A stretch of DNA of 64,000 nucleotides from Ipomoea triloba (lineage: Eukaryota > Streptophyta > Magnoliopsida > Solanales > Convolvulaceae): the NCBI RefSeq assembly GCF_003576645.1, contig NC_044916.1:27727711-27791710 (forward strand), written 5' to 3'. The notes under the pieces were generated by a model. It had not been told where the DNA came from and made no database searches. It saw only the letters and a program-made list of their open reading frames with translations. The translations under genes and the position numbers were made by a program. Below, one piece after another: positions 1 to 13,147 of this stretch. How positions within the stretch are numbered: position 1 is the stretch's first letter; each line of letters begins with the position of its first letter.

Positions 1-88
<88 letters not shown>
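1..88. repeat. 88-base poly(T) tract at the window edge
   Basis: The window opens with 88 consecutive T bases followed by aaatag and the first recognisable exon at 95. It therefore lies in an intron of the pseudouridine synthase gene. A run this long may be a real homopolymer, perhaps an antisense retroposon tail, or an assembly edge effect. The sequence alone cannot separate these. Confidence 0.9.
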
Positions 89-92
<4 letters not shown>

Positions 93-94
93 AG

Positions 95-1599
95 GTGCAC
101 AGACTTGATAGAGATTGTAGTGGGATATTGGTGATGGGAAGAACTCAATTGAGTGCAACTGTTTTGCATTCCATCTTCCGAGAGAAAACATTTGAAGCAT
201 CTAATGATGTATGAGGTTTATCATTTCCCTATTGCCATATGAAATGCTTGAAAGCATATTTGTTCCAAATCTTGCTACTAGCTTGTTTTTGTTTTCACAT
301 TAAAAGGATCTTGAAAGTACAAAAAGAAACTTGCAAAAGAAGTATTGGGCGCTTGTAATTGGTTGTCCTAGACGTGCTGGAGGAATAATATCAGTGCCAC
401 TGGGAAAGGTTAGTCTTCACCCTCTCCTCGTGTCAAGAACTCAAGATATTTCTCTTCTAAGCAACTTAATTTTCCAGGGAAATATAAGCTGATTAGTCAA
501 AGTCTCTTTTTGGTTTCTTTTAAATTGCTTGTCCTATATTCTGCTCAGTGTCAGTTGTATAATGATAGTATAGTGCTTCCTAATACTGATGTGGGTTCTT
601 TTTCTTTCAGGTGATGGTGGATAATGGCAAATCTGACCGTATTACAGTCATGGATGATGACAAAGCACAATCAGCACAATTTGCAGTGACAGAGTATCGG
701 GTCATTGAAGCTTCTGACAAGGGTTAGTTCTGAATGCTTAAATGAATGTGTAACCCTTAATGCATTGCTTTTAATTCTTGTCAGTTATGTAATGCTGTGA
801 TGTTGCTTTCCATTAAAATTACAACTCCGGTTTTTTAATTGCCTATGAGTGCAGTGAAACTTGCAAATGCAAATAAGCTGTTTTTTTTATATATGAACTT
901 GTTGGATATATAAAGTAATACTTTATTCATTCTCTATTATTTCCACCATAAATATAATGTATATATTTGCTAGTTTACATCACAGGCAGTATTTGCCCTT
1001 AAAATTGGTTAATACAGAGTATTTCTTTCATTTCATCTATCAAGGGACCATCATAATCTTCTATATATATCTGCATGATAATACAATGAAAAAAAAAAAA
1101 AAAACATCTGCAGGCTATACGTGGTTAGAGCTATCCCCCCTTACAGGCAGAAAGCACCAGGTAAAAATGGCTTCCTTTATGTGAGACCCTAATCTATGCT
1201 GCTAACATGCACAACTAAATACTCTACTGTATTGTTTTGAAGCTTCGTGTTCACTGTGCTGAGGTATTGGGAACACCGATACTCGGGGATTACAGGTATG
1301 GGTGGCAAGCTCATAGGAAGTTGAAGCACCTTCATCTACCTCGTTCAGCTTCTGATACCCTTAGCGAAAGACTTCTGAAGGAGGATCCTTTTGGCCTGGG
1401 TTTGGGAAATGGCAGTGTCTCTGATAAGCAGCCCCATCTTCACCTCCACTGCAAAGAGATGGTTTTGCCAAACATATCTCTGGCTTTGCAACGAGCTCAA
1501 CAAGTCTCAGATAGCAATCTTGCAGACGTTGAAACCATAAAGCTGGTTGCTCCTTTGCCTCCCCACATGCAACGGACTTGGGATCATCTCAATTCTTAA
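95..1599 (+). CDS. RNA pseudouridine synthase, RluA family, organellar type (5'-truncated by window)
   Basis: This is the 3' part of an RluA/RsuA-family enzyme that isomerises uridine to pseudouridine in RNA; plant relatives of this type are annotated as mitochondrial. Visible exons are 95-208, 307-408, 611-722, 1114-1160 and 1243-1599. All have GT-AG borders and consistent phase, and together give 243 residues plus stop. The first exon carries the catalytic motif HRLDRDCSG, with the family catalytic Asp as codon 5. Further on are [29 protein letters not shown] and [20 protein letters not shown], the conserved motif III region and the end of the catalytic fold. The start codon, targeting peptide and any S4-like domain lie outside the window. 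It reads most like Arabidopsis RNA pseudouridine synthase 4 (At3g19440), from memory. The family call is firm, but the organelle is inferred. Confidence 0.93.
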
Positions 1600-3691
1600 A
1601 TTATAAAAAGTTTTTGTCATATGTTCCTAGAGTAGTATTTTTAATTAGTTTTTTTTTTTTCCAGAACATCTTTATTTGGTTCTAGTATTATTGTGACATT
1701 GTGACATGATCATTTTTTATCCCGTCAACAAAATCGTTGAAATGTCCTTAGATATAAGGACATTTAGATTTTTTTTAGTTGGTCCACTATATTTTCTTGA
1801 AAAAAATTCATAATTGAAGATCGAAATGTTTTTGTATTTAATTGTTGTGTTGATAGAAACCAAAAATTTTCATTTCACAATAATATTAGGACTAAAAATG
1901 ATGTTATGATAAAAATGATTAAAAATAAACTATCATTTACTTCTTATAAATTTAAAACCAAATATAGAATTAACTCTATCCAAAAAGGAATATTATGATA
2001 AAAATGGTTAAAAATGAACTGTCATCTATAAATTTAAGATAAAAATAGAATTAATTTTATTTTTTATCATTAAAAGAAAAGTCAAAAACAAAGGGATTCT
2101 TATAGTCGGTATGAGAATTGAGAACAGAACAAAGTTGTAGTATCTTTCTACGGCCGCCAACAAATACTTTTGTGAAAAGAATATCCCTTCACAAATCCAC
2201 GTGGGTCCACTGCATAAGAATCCGGTTGCTTCGCATTGCTTTTAATCTCTTATAGCTCTCGTTTGGACGAGTGGACTACTGGACTGTGAACAAAAAAGTA
2301 AATAACACACACACACATATATATTTATTTATTTATGAGGATAAAAAAAAATGATTTATGTTTGTTTGTTTTATCATGGAGGACTGAGCCAAACAATTAA
2401 AAAAATCATTTATACTGTACAAGTGGGAATTCATTAAATTATTTTTTCAAATTGAGTAAAAAAAATTAATATATAATTAATAATTTTTTAAACAAATGGA
2501 TTAATTTGAATAAAACTAAATAGGTTTTCAAAAAAAAAGAATAAAATTAAATAAAGTTGTTGAAATATTGACAAAAATATATAACAAAATTTAAAAATTA
2601 AATAATAACCAAATTTACTTCTTTTCTTTTTCCCCTTTGCTTGTCATCCATTCACCCTACATACCCCACCCACCAACCTTCCTGTTTTTATTTATTTACT
2701 CAAGATCTACCTCACATTGCTTTCACCTCAGTTCACTTACTCTTACTATAAAGTATAAACCATTCATACTGTTATCTAACCTAAATGATGGACGAAAATT
2801 TGTGAAAAATATAAAAGAGAACATAAATGAAATGAGAGGCAAATGATTACATATAGTTTAATTATATTAATTAATAATTATGATTGTAAAATTTTTATAA
2901 GTGACTCAGTTGTACTAAAGTATTTGACGATTTAAAAAAGATTACCAAATTACTATTTAGTTACTTAAAAATTTCTCTTAAATGAGTTATACATTTCTCC
3001 TACTATTATGGAGGAGGTCAACTTTTTTACAAACCTTAGGTTATTAACTTCAATTGTACTCCGTAGTAGAATATTAGGCGGTTCTAAATTTGTTTTTGCA
3101 GTTGGTTAATGTCTTAATTATAATACCTTTTAGACAATTGACAATATTTTGTCTCTAGCATTTTATTTGACTATCTTGAGATGAGTTTTAAGTTAAACCT
3201 CTCCTTTTACTTCCTCGACGGGCTAAGAAATTGCCTGCCTCAATTTCGTCGCATGTTGATTTATTGTATTTTTCATAATGTTTTTTAAATATATCTTATA
3301 TTATCTTTTTAGAAATTTGTATTATTCATTTAATGTCCGACCTACCGTCTGTATATACATTTTATTTTAACCATATTTAGGATCAATTACTCCGTAATTA
3401 TCTCTATTCAGTGTATTATACACTACCCAGTACCCACCGCGCTCCTTTTCATATATTCATCTAACTCAACAATTTTATTTATTCATTCATCTTATTGTTA
3501 TCGATTACATTGTAAATAATATATTAAATCATAATCATTTCTAACATCTTTTCTTCCTTTTAATAATTATAGAATAAAAGTTTACCCATCTAACCTAACA
3601 CAATTGGAATGAAAATTGAAGTGTACAAGTGATTCAATTGGCTTGAGTCCCACGAACACCAAAAAAAAAAGCATCTCACCAACCGCTAGGC
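1600..3691. other. AT-rich intergenic region, no gene seen
   Basis: About 2.1 kb separates the pseudouridine synthase stop from the PGDH promoter. The reading frames here are short and lack family resemblance. The sequence is mostly A/T runs with a short (AC)n/(AT)n stretch near 2305-2335. A CACGTG palindrome lies near 2200, too far upstream of PGDH to interpret. Confidence 0.7.
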
Positions 3692-3699
3692 TATAAAAA
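3692..3699 (+). promoter_or_regulatory. TATA box of the PGDH gene
   Basis: A TATAAAAA sequence sits 97 bp upstream of the PGDH ATG at 3789. A start site about 30 bp downstream would give a leader of roughly 65 bases rich in CT, usual for plant genes. Confidence 0.7.
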
Positions 3700-3788
3700 G
3701 ATTGCATTTTCCCTTCCGTAAACTTACATCTGATTTGTTTGATTTTTTGCTCTCTGCTCTCTCTCTATATCGCCGCAAAAACCTTACA

Positions 3789-6700
3789 ATGGCGGCTTCA
3801 GCTTCATCAACCGCCCTAATCGCCGCCAAGGCCTCGAAGTGCTCCTCCCTCTCTTCGAAGAGCCACCTCTCATCCGTGGCGGCGTTTCGCGTCTCCACTA
3901 CTGCCTCTTTCCCGCGCCGCCGTGTTCCCCGCTTCGTGGTGCTGGCCTTGGACGCCAAGCCGACCGTCCTCGTCGCCGAGAAGCTCGGGGAGGCTGGGCT
4001 GAGCCTCCTGAAGGAGTTCGCTAATGTCGATTGCTCCTACAATCTCAGCCCCGAGGAGCTGTGCACCAAGATCTCGCTCTGCGATGCGCTGATTGTCCGC
4101 AGCGGCACCAAAGTCAGCCGCGAGGTCTTCGAATCCTCCGCCGGACGCCTCAAGGTCGTCGGCCGCGCTGGCGTCGGCATCGACAACGTCGATCTCGCCG
4201 CCGCCACTGAACATGGCTGCCTTGTAGTGAACGCGCCCACTGCCAATACCGTGGCCGCTGCCGAGCACGGCATCGCATTGCTCACCGCCATGTCTCGAAA
4301 CATTGCCCAAGCCGATGCCTCTGTCAAAGCCGGTTAGTACTTTTATCATTATATTTAATATTTAATTTAATAATAAAGTTCACTCTAATTTCTTTGCCGT
4401 TCATAGAAGTTGGAACCTTATACTATGAACTATGAAAATGCCCCGAACATCCAGATCTGCTTGTCCCGATATGTTTTAATAGCCTTTTTCCGAATCCTCT
4501 TTTATTGGAATTGGTAAACAATTGTTAATACCAGGAGAAATGATCATTGTATAAAGAATCAACAGTTTAGCTTTTGATGAGTTGCAATCTGTCTTTTTGT
4601 CCTTTTCCTTTTTAATGCTGGCATGATATTCTATGTGACCGTAGTACTTTTCTAGTAGTTCATGTGGGTGGCACTTTCTGGTGTCCTACTTTGTTTTCTG
4701 AATGATTAAATAAATGGTTGTTTAGTTATTTGAATGGGCACATGAACTTTCTGAATGATTAAAATTCTAAAGCTTCAAGTGCTTTGCTCAAGTTTCTTTT
4801 TCAAAGATTGGAGCTATGGAGCTGGGCACTATCATAAGGAGCTGGTTGCTATTAGAATGCTGTCCACTATAGTGTTAGTTGTCAGTGCCTAGAAAGTTTG
4901 TTCATCAGTTCATGTTCATGCTTCAACCATTTCTGAGGGTTCTATTTTCATTCATTGGCATTTTATTGACCATAATCAGTGTGCATATAACTGCTAAGCC
5001 GGAGAAGTACAAATGTGTTTGTTCTCTTATTTGAGTTTTTGTGTTTTGTATCATTTCCATTGAGAGCTGAAAATTAAATCTAAGGATTGTAACTTCTCAG
5101 TCACTATGAATAATTTGCTATCTTGACAAGATCTTCATTTGCTGGTTCTAGGATTTGGTGGATTTTTAGTTGATACATTTTGAGTGGGATGTTTCTCATT
5201 CATGTTTGTGATTTTTTGAAAATTACAAGCCTTTCAAAAATGGAACTGTGAAGTTTGTCAATATGTAAATTGCAGGAAAGTGGCAGAGGAACAAATATGT
5301 TGGCGTATCCCTTGTTGGAAAAACACTCGTTGTTATGGGTTTTGGGAAGGTTGGATCTGAAGTTGCTAGACGAGCCAAGGGGCTCGGTATGCATGTTATT
5401 GCTCATGACCCGTATGCCCCAGCTGACCGTGCCCGTGCCATAGGAGTGGAACTTGTGAGCTTTGATGAAGCCATTGCATCTGCAGATTTTATCTCACTTC
5501 ACATGCCTCTTACTCCTGCCACAAATAAGATGCTAAATGATGAAACTTTTGCTAAGATGAAAAAAGGGGTCCGAATTGTCAATGTTGCTCGTGGGGGAGT
5601 AATTGATGAAGAAGCATTGGTGAGGGCCATTGATGCGGGCATTGTGGCACAGGTACTTCATCATCCATAAAGCAAAGATTCTTCAGTCGTAATGCATTTC
5701 TTCATTTCTTATTTTAATTTTTTTTTTTTAAATTAAATCTCAGGCGGCTCTTGATGTTTTCACCGAGGAACCTCCAGCTAAAGACAGTAAATTGGTACAG
5801 CATGAGCTAGTAACTGTAACTCCACATCTTGGTGCTAGTACTATGGAAGCTCAGGTTTGTGGACGCCATGTTGTTTATTTTGCAAACCCCTCTCCTATTT
5901 GTTAACAAATGCTATTTGAAAATCAATCCAGGAAGGAGTTGCTATTGAAATTGCTGAAGCAGTAGTTGGAGCTTTGAAAGGAGAGCTTGCGGCTACTGCT
6001 GTTAATGCACCTATGGTTCCAGCTGAGGTATTGTCAATTCCCCGTTTCATTGTAGCCTCTATGAATTCTACATCCCTCTTACTAGGGGGGACATTGGCTT
6101 TATGTGTCAATTTCTGAAAAGGGCGTGATTTTAGGAGGGGATATGCAATTTGATTATGCAAATGCGTGCCTGACATTTCAATTTGATAACTATTTCAATG
6201 CAGGTATTGACAGAGCTGAAGCCATTTGTTGTTCTTGCTGAAAAACTCGGTAGACTTGCAGTCCAATTGGCAACAGGTGGGAGTGGTGTGAAAACTGTGA
6301 AAGTAACATATGGTTCTGCCAGAGCTCCTGATGATCTTGATACCAGGGTTCTTCGTGCCATGATAACAAAGGGTCTTATTGAGCCCGTCTCCAGCGTCTT
6401 TGTCAACTTGGTTAATGCAGATTTCACTGCCAAGCAAAGAGGAATCCGAATAGCTGAAGAACGAGTTCTTCTTGATGGTTCTCCAGAAAGCCCACTCGAG
6501 TTCATTCAGGTTCAGATTGCCAACGTGGAATCCAAATTCGCCAGTGCCATTTCTGACTCCGGGGAGATCAGGGTGGAGGGTCGTGTCAAAGATGGAATCC
6601 CACATTTGACAAAGGTGGGTTCCTTTGAAGTAGATGTGAGTTTGGAAGGCAGTATCATCCTCTGCAGACAGGTTGATCAGCCAGGAATGATTGGCAAGGT

Positions 6701-6875
6701 GGGTAGCATTTTGGGTCAGGAGAACGTGAACGTGAGCTTCATGAGTGTCGGGAGAATTGCTCCAAGGAAGCACGCTATAATGGCAATCGGAGTTGATGAA
6801 CAGCCCAGCAAAGAATCACTGAAGAGGATTGGCGAAATCCCTGCTGTTGAGGAGTTTGTTTACCTCAAGTTATAA
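3789..6875 (+). CDS. PGDH: D-3-phosphoglycerate dehydrogenase, chloroplastic
   Basis: The enzyme oxidises 3-phosphoglycerate to 3-phosphohydroxypyruvate with NAD+, the first step of the phosphorylated serine pathway in plastids. Exons are 3789-4332, 5276-5652, 5744-5854, 5932-6027 and 6204-6875, giving 599 residues, close to the usual plant length. Residues 1 to about 54 are rich in Ser/Ala/Arg and look like a transit peptide. The nucleotide-binding loop GFGKVG is at 203-208. The catalytic trio is Arg287 (in [11 protein letters not shown]), Glu316 (in FTEEPP) and His335 (in TPHLGAST). An intervening domain follows, and a C-terminal ACT domain ([14 protein letters not shown]) occupies roughly 525-599, as in enzymes that can be regulated by serine or other amino acids. 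The first exon is strikingly GC-rich compared with its surroundings. I chose the ATG at 3789 because it begins the transit peptide and follows the TATA box sensibly. Confidence 0.97.
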
Positions 6876-7554
6876 GGTCATAAGTGTTCTCAAGCTTCCA
6901 TTATGTGCCAGTTTTTGTAGTGTTCTGTTTTGCTTACAATTAGCTTCTGTTTGCGGAGAAAAGAAAGTGATTTGCATGTGCAATCAAGATATGTACTGTG
7001 TATGCACTGTTGAGAGCTGTTCTCGTTGTCTCAGTTAAGTATCTTTGTTTCTTGGCTTATCATTCCCATTGCTTATGACTCTTGAATCTTAAAAACGATT
7101 TGAACACTCGTTGTCTCAGTGAAAGTGATTTATTGACTCTCTTGATATAAGTCAGTCAACTATAAACAATTTAAAATAACTTATTATCAACTAAAGTCAT
7201 AAGACAGTTTACCCGTCCGGGGTCCTAGGCACACCCAGGTATAGTGGTGGGGAGTTTTCCTAATCACCAAAAAAAAAAAAAAAAGAAAAAGGAATAAGCG
7301 TTACTTGTCTCTTGATAAAAGTACAATAAAAAGGAGGTTGATCAGACCATTTTAAGGTCCAAGGAAACAGTAAAACTCTAGCCAGTCTTTTTTATCTTCA
7401 CATGTAAGCTAAACTATGGTAAATTTGCTTCTATCAAGTGGGAATTTGCCTATAATTGGCACCCTTTTCAGTTTTCAGTCCTTCACTGCACAATTTGGTG
7501 CAACAAACAGCCATATTGGTTACTCTGCCACCAGCCAAACTGAAAAGCCCACAT
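6876..7554. other. Convergent 3' region between PGDH and NHD1
   Basis: Two genes end tail to tail here, so most of this stretch is probably their 3' untranslated sequence. A piece at about 7203-7290 is richer in G and C (around GTCCGGGGTCCTAGG) and ends in a run of A bases, resembling a retroposon fragment in the plus orientation. I could not match it to the SINEs elsewhere in the window. Confidence 0.5.
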
Positions 7555-9465
7555 TTATGAACCAGAAAGGAAAGGAACTTCAGCAAGAGTAGTGGGGAGA
7601 GAGAGGTTCAGATTGTGAACTGCTAGGTATGCAGCAATACCCGCGGCATAACCGGCAAAAGCAAATCCACTCACCTGCACAATAGAAAATGTTTCAATTT
7701 CTGAAGCCAAAAACATTATAGATTATCAAAGGGCAGCTAGATCACACACCTTTCTGAGATACCAAAAGAAATTCACTTTCTCCATCCCCATAAATGCAAC
7801 TCCAGCAGCAGAGCCTATAATCAACATGGATCCGCCTGTACCAGCGCAATATGCCACCAGTTGCCAGAACTCGGAATCTTTAGGAATGGAGGAGAGGTCA
7901 TACATCCCCATTGTGGCTGCAACCAGAGGAACGTTGTCTATAATTGCTGATACAACCCCTATTGCACTTGCAATAAGTTCAGTGTTTGGAATATGGGTGT
8001 CGAGGTAATTTGCCAATTCTCGTAGAATACCTGCTGCCTCCAGGCTATTTGACAGAATTTAAATCAACACAATGGAATGTTAAAATGGTTAATGTAAAAT
8101 ATCTCAACAGGTTATTTTATTAAAGGTTTCATATCCAATCACTACTTTAGTTTTAAGTGTACTTTTAATGCCCCAGTTTCATTGTTTATAACAAGTAAAC
8201 AACCTTAGCATCAGAAGTTATTCCATTCTTTACTAAATAAAGTTTGTTTCTTCAAGTTTTATGCAAAGCAAAACTAATATCAGAACTCATCTATCCCAAG
8301 GCAGTGGTTTAGGGACTAACAATGAGGCATGTAAATTTGTGTTAAAACAAAAAAGGTGAAAGGAAACAAACAGTGCGAATAAAACACAACTGTGAATTCT
8401 TTAATTTACCTGCTGACAGAGAGAAGGATTCCAAGGAAAAAAAGAACTCCTTGAGTGTCAATGCGTGACAAAGCTTGTGGCACTTTCAAATGCTGTCTTT
8501 CAGATTCACCATAGTGAATAGCATCTGTTAGGATCCAAAGTACTCCAAGGCCAAGCAACATACCAATATAAGGAGGCAATCCAGTTAAGGACTTGAATAT
8601 TGGTACAAAAACTAGAGCTCCAATACCCACAGAGAAAACAAGCTGTCCCCGAGGGGCCATCTTCTCAGAGGCCAAAACATCTGCAGAATTCTGTCCCTTC
8701 CCATTAACTTCACTGAACACAAGAACAAGTCTCAATCAATTTTCACCCATATTCCCATACTAAACAATTTTAATTGTGTTCTACTATTCCAAAGGCTCAA
8801 GAGATCTTTGTACAGCATGTAAAGCAAAATACCTTGCTAAGGACATAAGAGCCAATGGAACAGCTAAAGAGATTGCTGATGGTATAAATAGCTCCTGCAA
8901 ACAGCAGAAATGGATCAAATTTCTCTAAATGGTGTAAAGGTACGACATTCTGGATGAGATGCATAGTAGATGGAAAGAATGACAAGATTGTAGTTTAACT
9001 TAAGAACTATAAAATCTATATACTACAAATTTAACTTTTTTTTTTTTGAGAACTACTACAAATTTAACTTCTTTTTTTTTTTTGAGTACTACTACAAATT
9101 TAACTTAAGAACTACAAAATCTATATACCACAACAGATAGCCGATGATGCCCTTGAAAATAGGATAGTTGGCACAGTAGATATCTAGCAAGTATGTTACA
9201 ACAATTATTTAATAAATCATCATGTCAGCACAGAGTATTATGCATTGCCCTCTTGATCGAACAAGCCACACAAGGTCAGATCTCCATTGAACTATCATTA
9301 ATTAAATTTCACGAAATTACACTCCAACTCACCCCCCACAACAACAACAACAACAACAACAACAATAATAATAATAATAAAGTAACAAAAATTAGAACAA
9401 CAATAATCTTAGGGTTTAGCAGCATTGTAGTTCACATGCGTAAGTTTTAATTACATATTTGATGA

Positions 9466-9499
<34 letters not shown>

Positions 9500-12317
9500 G
9501 GCTTCACCTCATGGAACAAGCATGCAAATAGTTACAGTCTTGTATACATTGGCTAGAGATATTCAAAGCAAATGCGATCTTATAGATACACGCATGCTCT
9601 TTAAGTATATAACATGGCAACATGCTAATCATGTTAGGGAAATAATTTTCCAAAAATTATGCAAACAGCTCGGTCATGACTACTTTGGCTCTATCAAATG
9701 CAAATATTCCTTGAGAAACTCAACAATGCATAATACCCTCACCAATCATTTAAATAGTTCAGTTCACAAAATTGCCAATGCTAGGCCAAATGCTAATATA
9801 CCAGGAGATATTTGTGAATGCATATTCATCAAATTTTCGCCCAATTATAATTCATGGTCCATGAAAAATATGATGTGTCCATGCAGATTGATTAAACAGC
9901 TGAGAAACCTTCATTGTTGGCAGTGTACTTATTTGACCATGGATCCAAAGCATAGTAGTTGTAACATCACCAATTGGAGTCCATGCTCCACCAGCATTTG
10001 CTGCAATCACCACAACAGCGCCAAGAAGCCTGCCAATATAATTTGACAAAGGATTTAGATGGGGGTTTTGTTTTTTTTGGGGGGAGTTTGATATTGCCCA
10101 TGCTCATTAGAAACTTATCATTGTTCTGCAACCCATAAACAGTGTTCCAAACATACATATATCCTCTGCTGACACTAAAGAAAATCTCAGATGGCTTCTC
10201 CATTGTAATGAAATTCGAATGGCCTAATGAATACTCAAATGCTAGCATATTTCAATTACCTAAACTCCTACTAGATTAGCTTCCAATCCCTTCCCCATCA
10301 ATAATCATTAAATTTTATTCAACTTAATTTCCAATGCCACGAGAAAAATTAAGTGTCAGGATTTAGTATTGATATTGATAATGCTATTCTCCTAAGAATA
10401 TCTGTCCCCTATTGGAAAACCAGACTGATGAGGTAAAATGTTGCTTGCACTTACTTCCGGTATTCTGATGGAGGTGCCAACTTCCTCAACAAGGATACCA
10501 TTACAATTGTAGAGGTTAGATTGTCAAGGACAGAACTGAGGAAAAAAGTCACAAAACCCACCTGCAATTATCATCAGCAACTTGTTACTAAAAAGTTTAG
10601 ATCTGATATGCAAGTGACAAGGGTCATAAGGGGCAAATATATCAAAGGCTATGTATCACTAACCACCCAAAGCAGAGTTCTTGGCTTGCGAGTAGTAATG
10701 TTATCTGTAACTAGCTTAAATCCCTGGTGAGCATCAACAATCTCCACAATCGTCATGGCACCAAGCAGAAAGAACACTATTTCACTGATTTCGCCAGTTG
10801 CATGTGACAGCTCTGTAAGAGCTATATCAGTTGAAGGGGCCTGCTCAAGGACATTACAGAGAAACTTGACTGAGAAAGCAAAAAAATATTGAAGGCAATG
10901 AGCTCTTCCATGTCTATTCTGGTGCATTTTTCAGAGGAAAACTATCATTTAGGTTGTGCAAAAGTGACAAAAAATACACTTTTACAGCTATATTCTGTTT
11001 GTCTGAAGGACATTATAATCTACACAGGATTTAAATCTCTTTGCATTTTCTTTCCAACGTTTCTTTTTCTGTTTCCCTTTTCTTTTTCCCTGCAATTTGA
11101 AGTAAAAAAGTTGTAAATACTGAACATGAATTATTTGATTATTTCACACCCTTTATTTATATTAACCTTAGCAGAAGGGTGTTCTCCATCACCTTTTGTA
11201 AGGTTTCGTGTTTCCCACTCCAATACCTAATATATGAACTAGACTAAAAGCAAAAAATGACTAGATATCAACTACAGAAGGCTTACCCCAATGCTCCGTA
11301 CAACCCACAAGCTTACAGCCATCAGAAGTCCTACTCCACTCTTATTGAAGGCTAGTGATTCTTCAAATATAATGCCAACATATCCGATCGCAAATAACAA
11401 TGCCATTGCAATATCCTGAAGTACGACACCTGATCAATCCAACAAAAACTTTTGGAAGGGCCATTGATTTGTAAGTAATGGAATTCAGGCTAGGATAAGG
11501 AACCTGATTTGCGGCCACCCAAGAATGATTTATTGCCAAAGCTCCAGTACCAGCTGCTGCTAATACTGCAAGAGCTTTAAGTAAATCTGTCTTTGGCTGG
11601 TAACTGGCTTCAAAATCCTCCCAGCTCGTTTCATCAACAGAACACAACGGATCACAAGCTCCGGGAGATGATGTGAATTCCTGTATATATCCATAGGAGA
11701 TTAGGGATATAGTGTTGTAGAATAACACTCTTCCTCTCTGAATCCAACATCATAGTCAATTACTTAAATATATTGGTATAGTATCAGAAGTTTGAAATTA
11801 TTATTTCAAGAGAAATTGGCAACTATCAATTCCACTTTAACTAACAACATATTTTGATAGCCAAGGTCATATCCAACATCACTGGATTCCAATTGCTGGA
11901 ACGTACTTTATTTAACTCTATCTACTTGCAAAAGCTCCAGTATGTTTCAGCAAGACGCTCAATTTGACTGATGATAATCAACAAAGCTTCGAACACTAGT
12001 ACAGAAATCTTAACTAGTTGGGACCAAACTTTATAACAGAAATACTAACTTGTTGGAAGATAAGATATTGGTGCAGGGCTCATTAAATTCGAAAATAGAA
12101 GAACCTGAGGTTGAGTCGGCGAAGAAGTTGAAGAGTCCCTGGCTTTATCTTCAGCTCGAGCCAGAAGGCCAACATTCCGGCGAAGCAATCTGGAGGCCGG
12201 GCAATCGCTGATTCTGAAGAAGCGAGGCGGATGATGTAAACGGGTAGAAGATGGGGAGAGGAGGCGTTGATTAGAGGTCAAAGAGTAGTGAGTTCTGAGT
12301 GGAAGAAGCGTGGACAT
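7555..12317 (-). CDS. NHD1: NhaD-type sodium/proton antiporter, plastid (NHD1-like)
   Basis: An NhaD-family membrane antiporter exchanging Na+ for H+; the Arabidopsis member NHD1 works in the chloroplast envelope. Ten exons on the minus strand: 12317-12105, 11680-11504, 11415-11287, 10840-10664, 10561-10455, 10029-9909, 8894-8833, 8712-8410, 8044-7750 and 7674-7555. All phases agree, giving 567 residues (Arabidopsis NHD1 is about 576). The first exon encodes a Ser/Arg-rich transit peptide of about 55 residues. Strongly conserved parts include IVFFLLGAMTIVEIVDAHQG, VLDNLTSTIVM, AANAGGAWTPIGDVTTTMLW, the NGKGQ segment, GLPPYIGMLLGLG, ISAIIDNVPLVAATMG-like sequence and GTGGSMLIIGSAAGVAFMGM. Many hydrophobic helices alternate with short loops. 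It is convergent with PGDH. Nothing in the reading frame looks damaged. The seventh exon is only 62 bases and easily missed by gene finders. Confidence 0.96.
9338..9496. repeat. Microsatellites in NHD1 intron 6: (CAA)n/(TAA)n and (TC)n
   Basis: A run of AAC units passing into AAT units occupies about 9338-9380, and a clean TC run occupies about 9469-9496. Both lie inside the 1.0 kb sixth intron of the antiporter gene. They could serve as polymorphic markers. Confidence 0.9.
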
Positions 12318-12437
12318 TTTTGGGATTGAAGGTTTTGGAGGAAGAAGAAGAAGAAGAAGATACAGTGATACAGAAATGTGTCGAAGAACACAGAATCACA
12401 GATTCACATTTCGCACAAGCCGGTCCACGTCATGTGA

Positions 12438-12443
12438 CACGTG
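12438..12443. promoter_or_regulatory. G-box / ABRE-like CACGTG upstream of NHD1
   Basis: The sequence gacacgtggc contains a CACGTG palindrome and an ACGTGGC core 121-126 bp upstream of the NHD1 ATG. Such sites bind plant bZIP and bHLH factors. A TATA-like sequence on the minus strand lies near 12537-12543, further upstream than the G-box, so the G-box may fall in the leader rather than upstream of the start site. Confidence 0.45.
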
Positions 12444-12596
12444 GCGTACAACGGTACACATTTCATTTCCTACGTTAAAATTGGTACTTGGCAATTTAGC
12501 GGGAAGCCCAATCAGAATTTGGGCCGTTTATAAGCCCATATCAATAGAATAAGTATATAAACGGATCAAGGGCTTGAAGATCATTCCACTCAAATG

Positions 12597-13147
12597 GGTT
12601 GGTGGCGGCAAATTTTACTTTGGACCCTGGTCCATGTAGCAGTGTAGTCTATGGAGTAAGTATTACGGAGTATTTTAATTACATTTCAGTTTCATTTGAC
12701 AATATTATTTTGTTTTCAGTTTCATTTTTCGCACATACTAGTTTCATTATAGCAATACCAAAATATCATTTTAATTGTACTACAATTTTATTTGACAATA
12801 TACATTATTGTATGAGCTCTATTTTGTAATTTAATTATAGTAATACTAAAGTATTATTTTAATTGCACTCCAGGTTCATTTGATATTATATGTTATTGTA
12901 TGACTTTGGATTTTAGTTTCATTATAACAACACTACAATATCATTTTAATTATACTACAATTGCATTTGACAATATACATTGTTGAATGAGGTCTATTTT
13001 TTAGTTTCATTTTTCACACACTAATTTCATTATAGTAGCATTAAAGTATCATATTAATTGTACTGCAGTTTCATTCGACAACCATGGTCTACACAACACT
13101 GAACACTATGTGGACCATGGTCCACTGTATAACAATTGGTTGGTGGC
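12597..13147. mobile_element. Non-autonomous Mutator-like element, copy A, with 10-bp target duplication
   Basis: A 531 bp element (12607-13137) is bracketed by the direct repeat GGTTGGTGGC at 12597-12606 and 13138-13147. Its left end (GCAAATTTTACTTTGGACC) and its right end read in reverse (CAATTGTTATACAGTGGACC) form an imperfect terminal inverted repeat of about 30 bp centred on a TGGACC(A/C)TGGTCCA palindrome. The interior consists of degenerate tandem units rich in TTTCATTTGACAATATACAT. A target duplication of 9-10 bp is the Mutator signature. Two more copies lie at 46790-47380 and 62863-63433. No protein is encoded. Confidence 0.75.

Noticed and set aside
9459..10046. 195-codon plus-strand frame
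   Set aside because: It lies antisense to intron 6 and exon 6 of the NHD1 gene and starts in a TC microsatellite.
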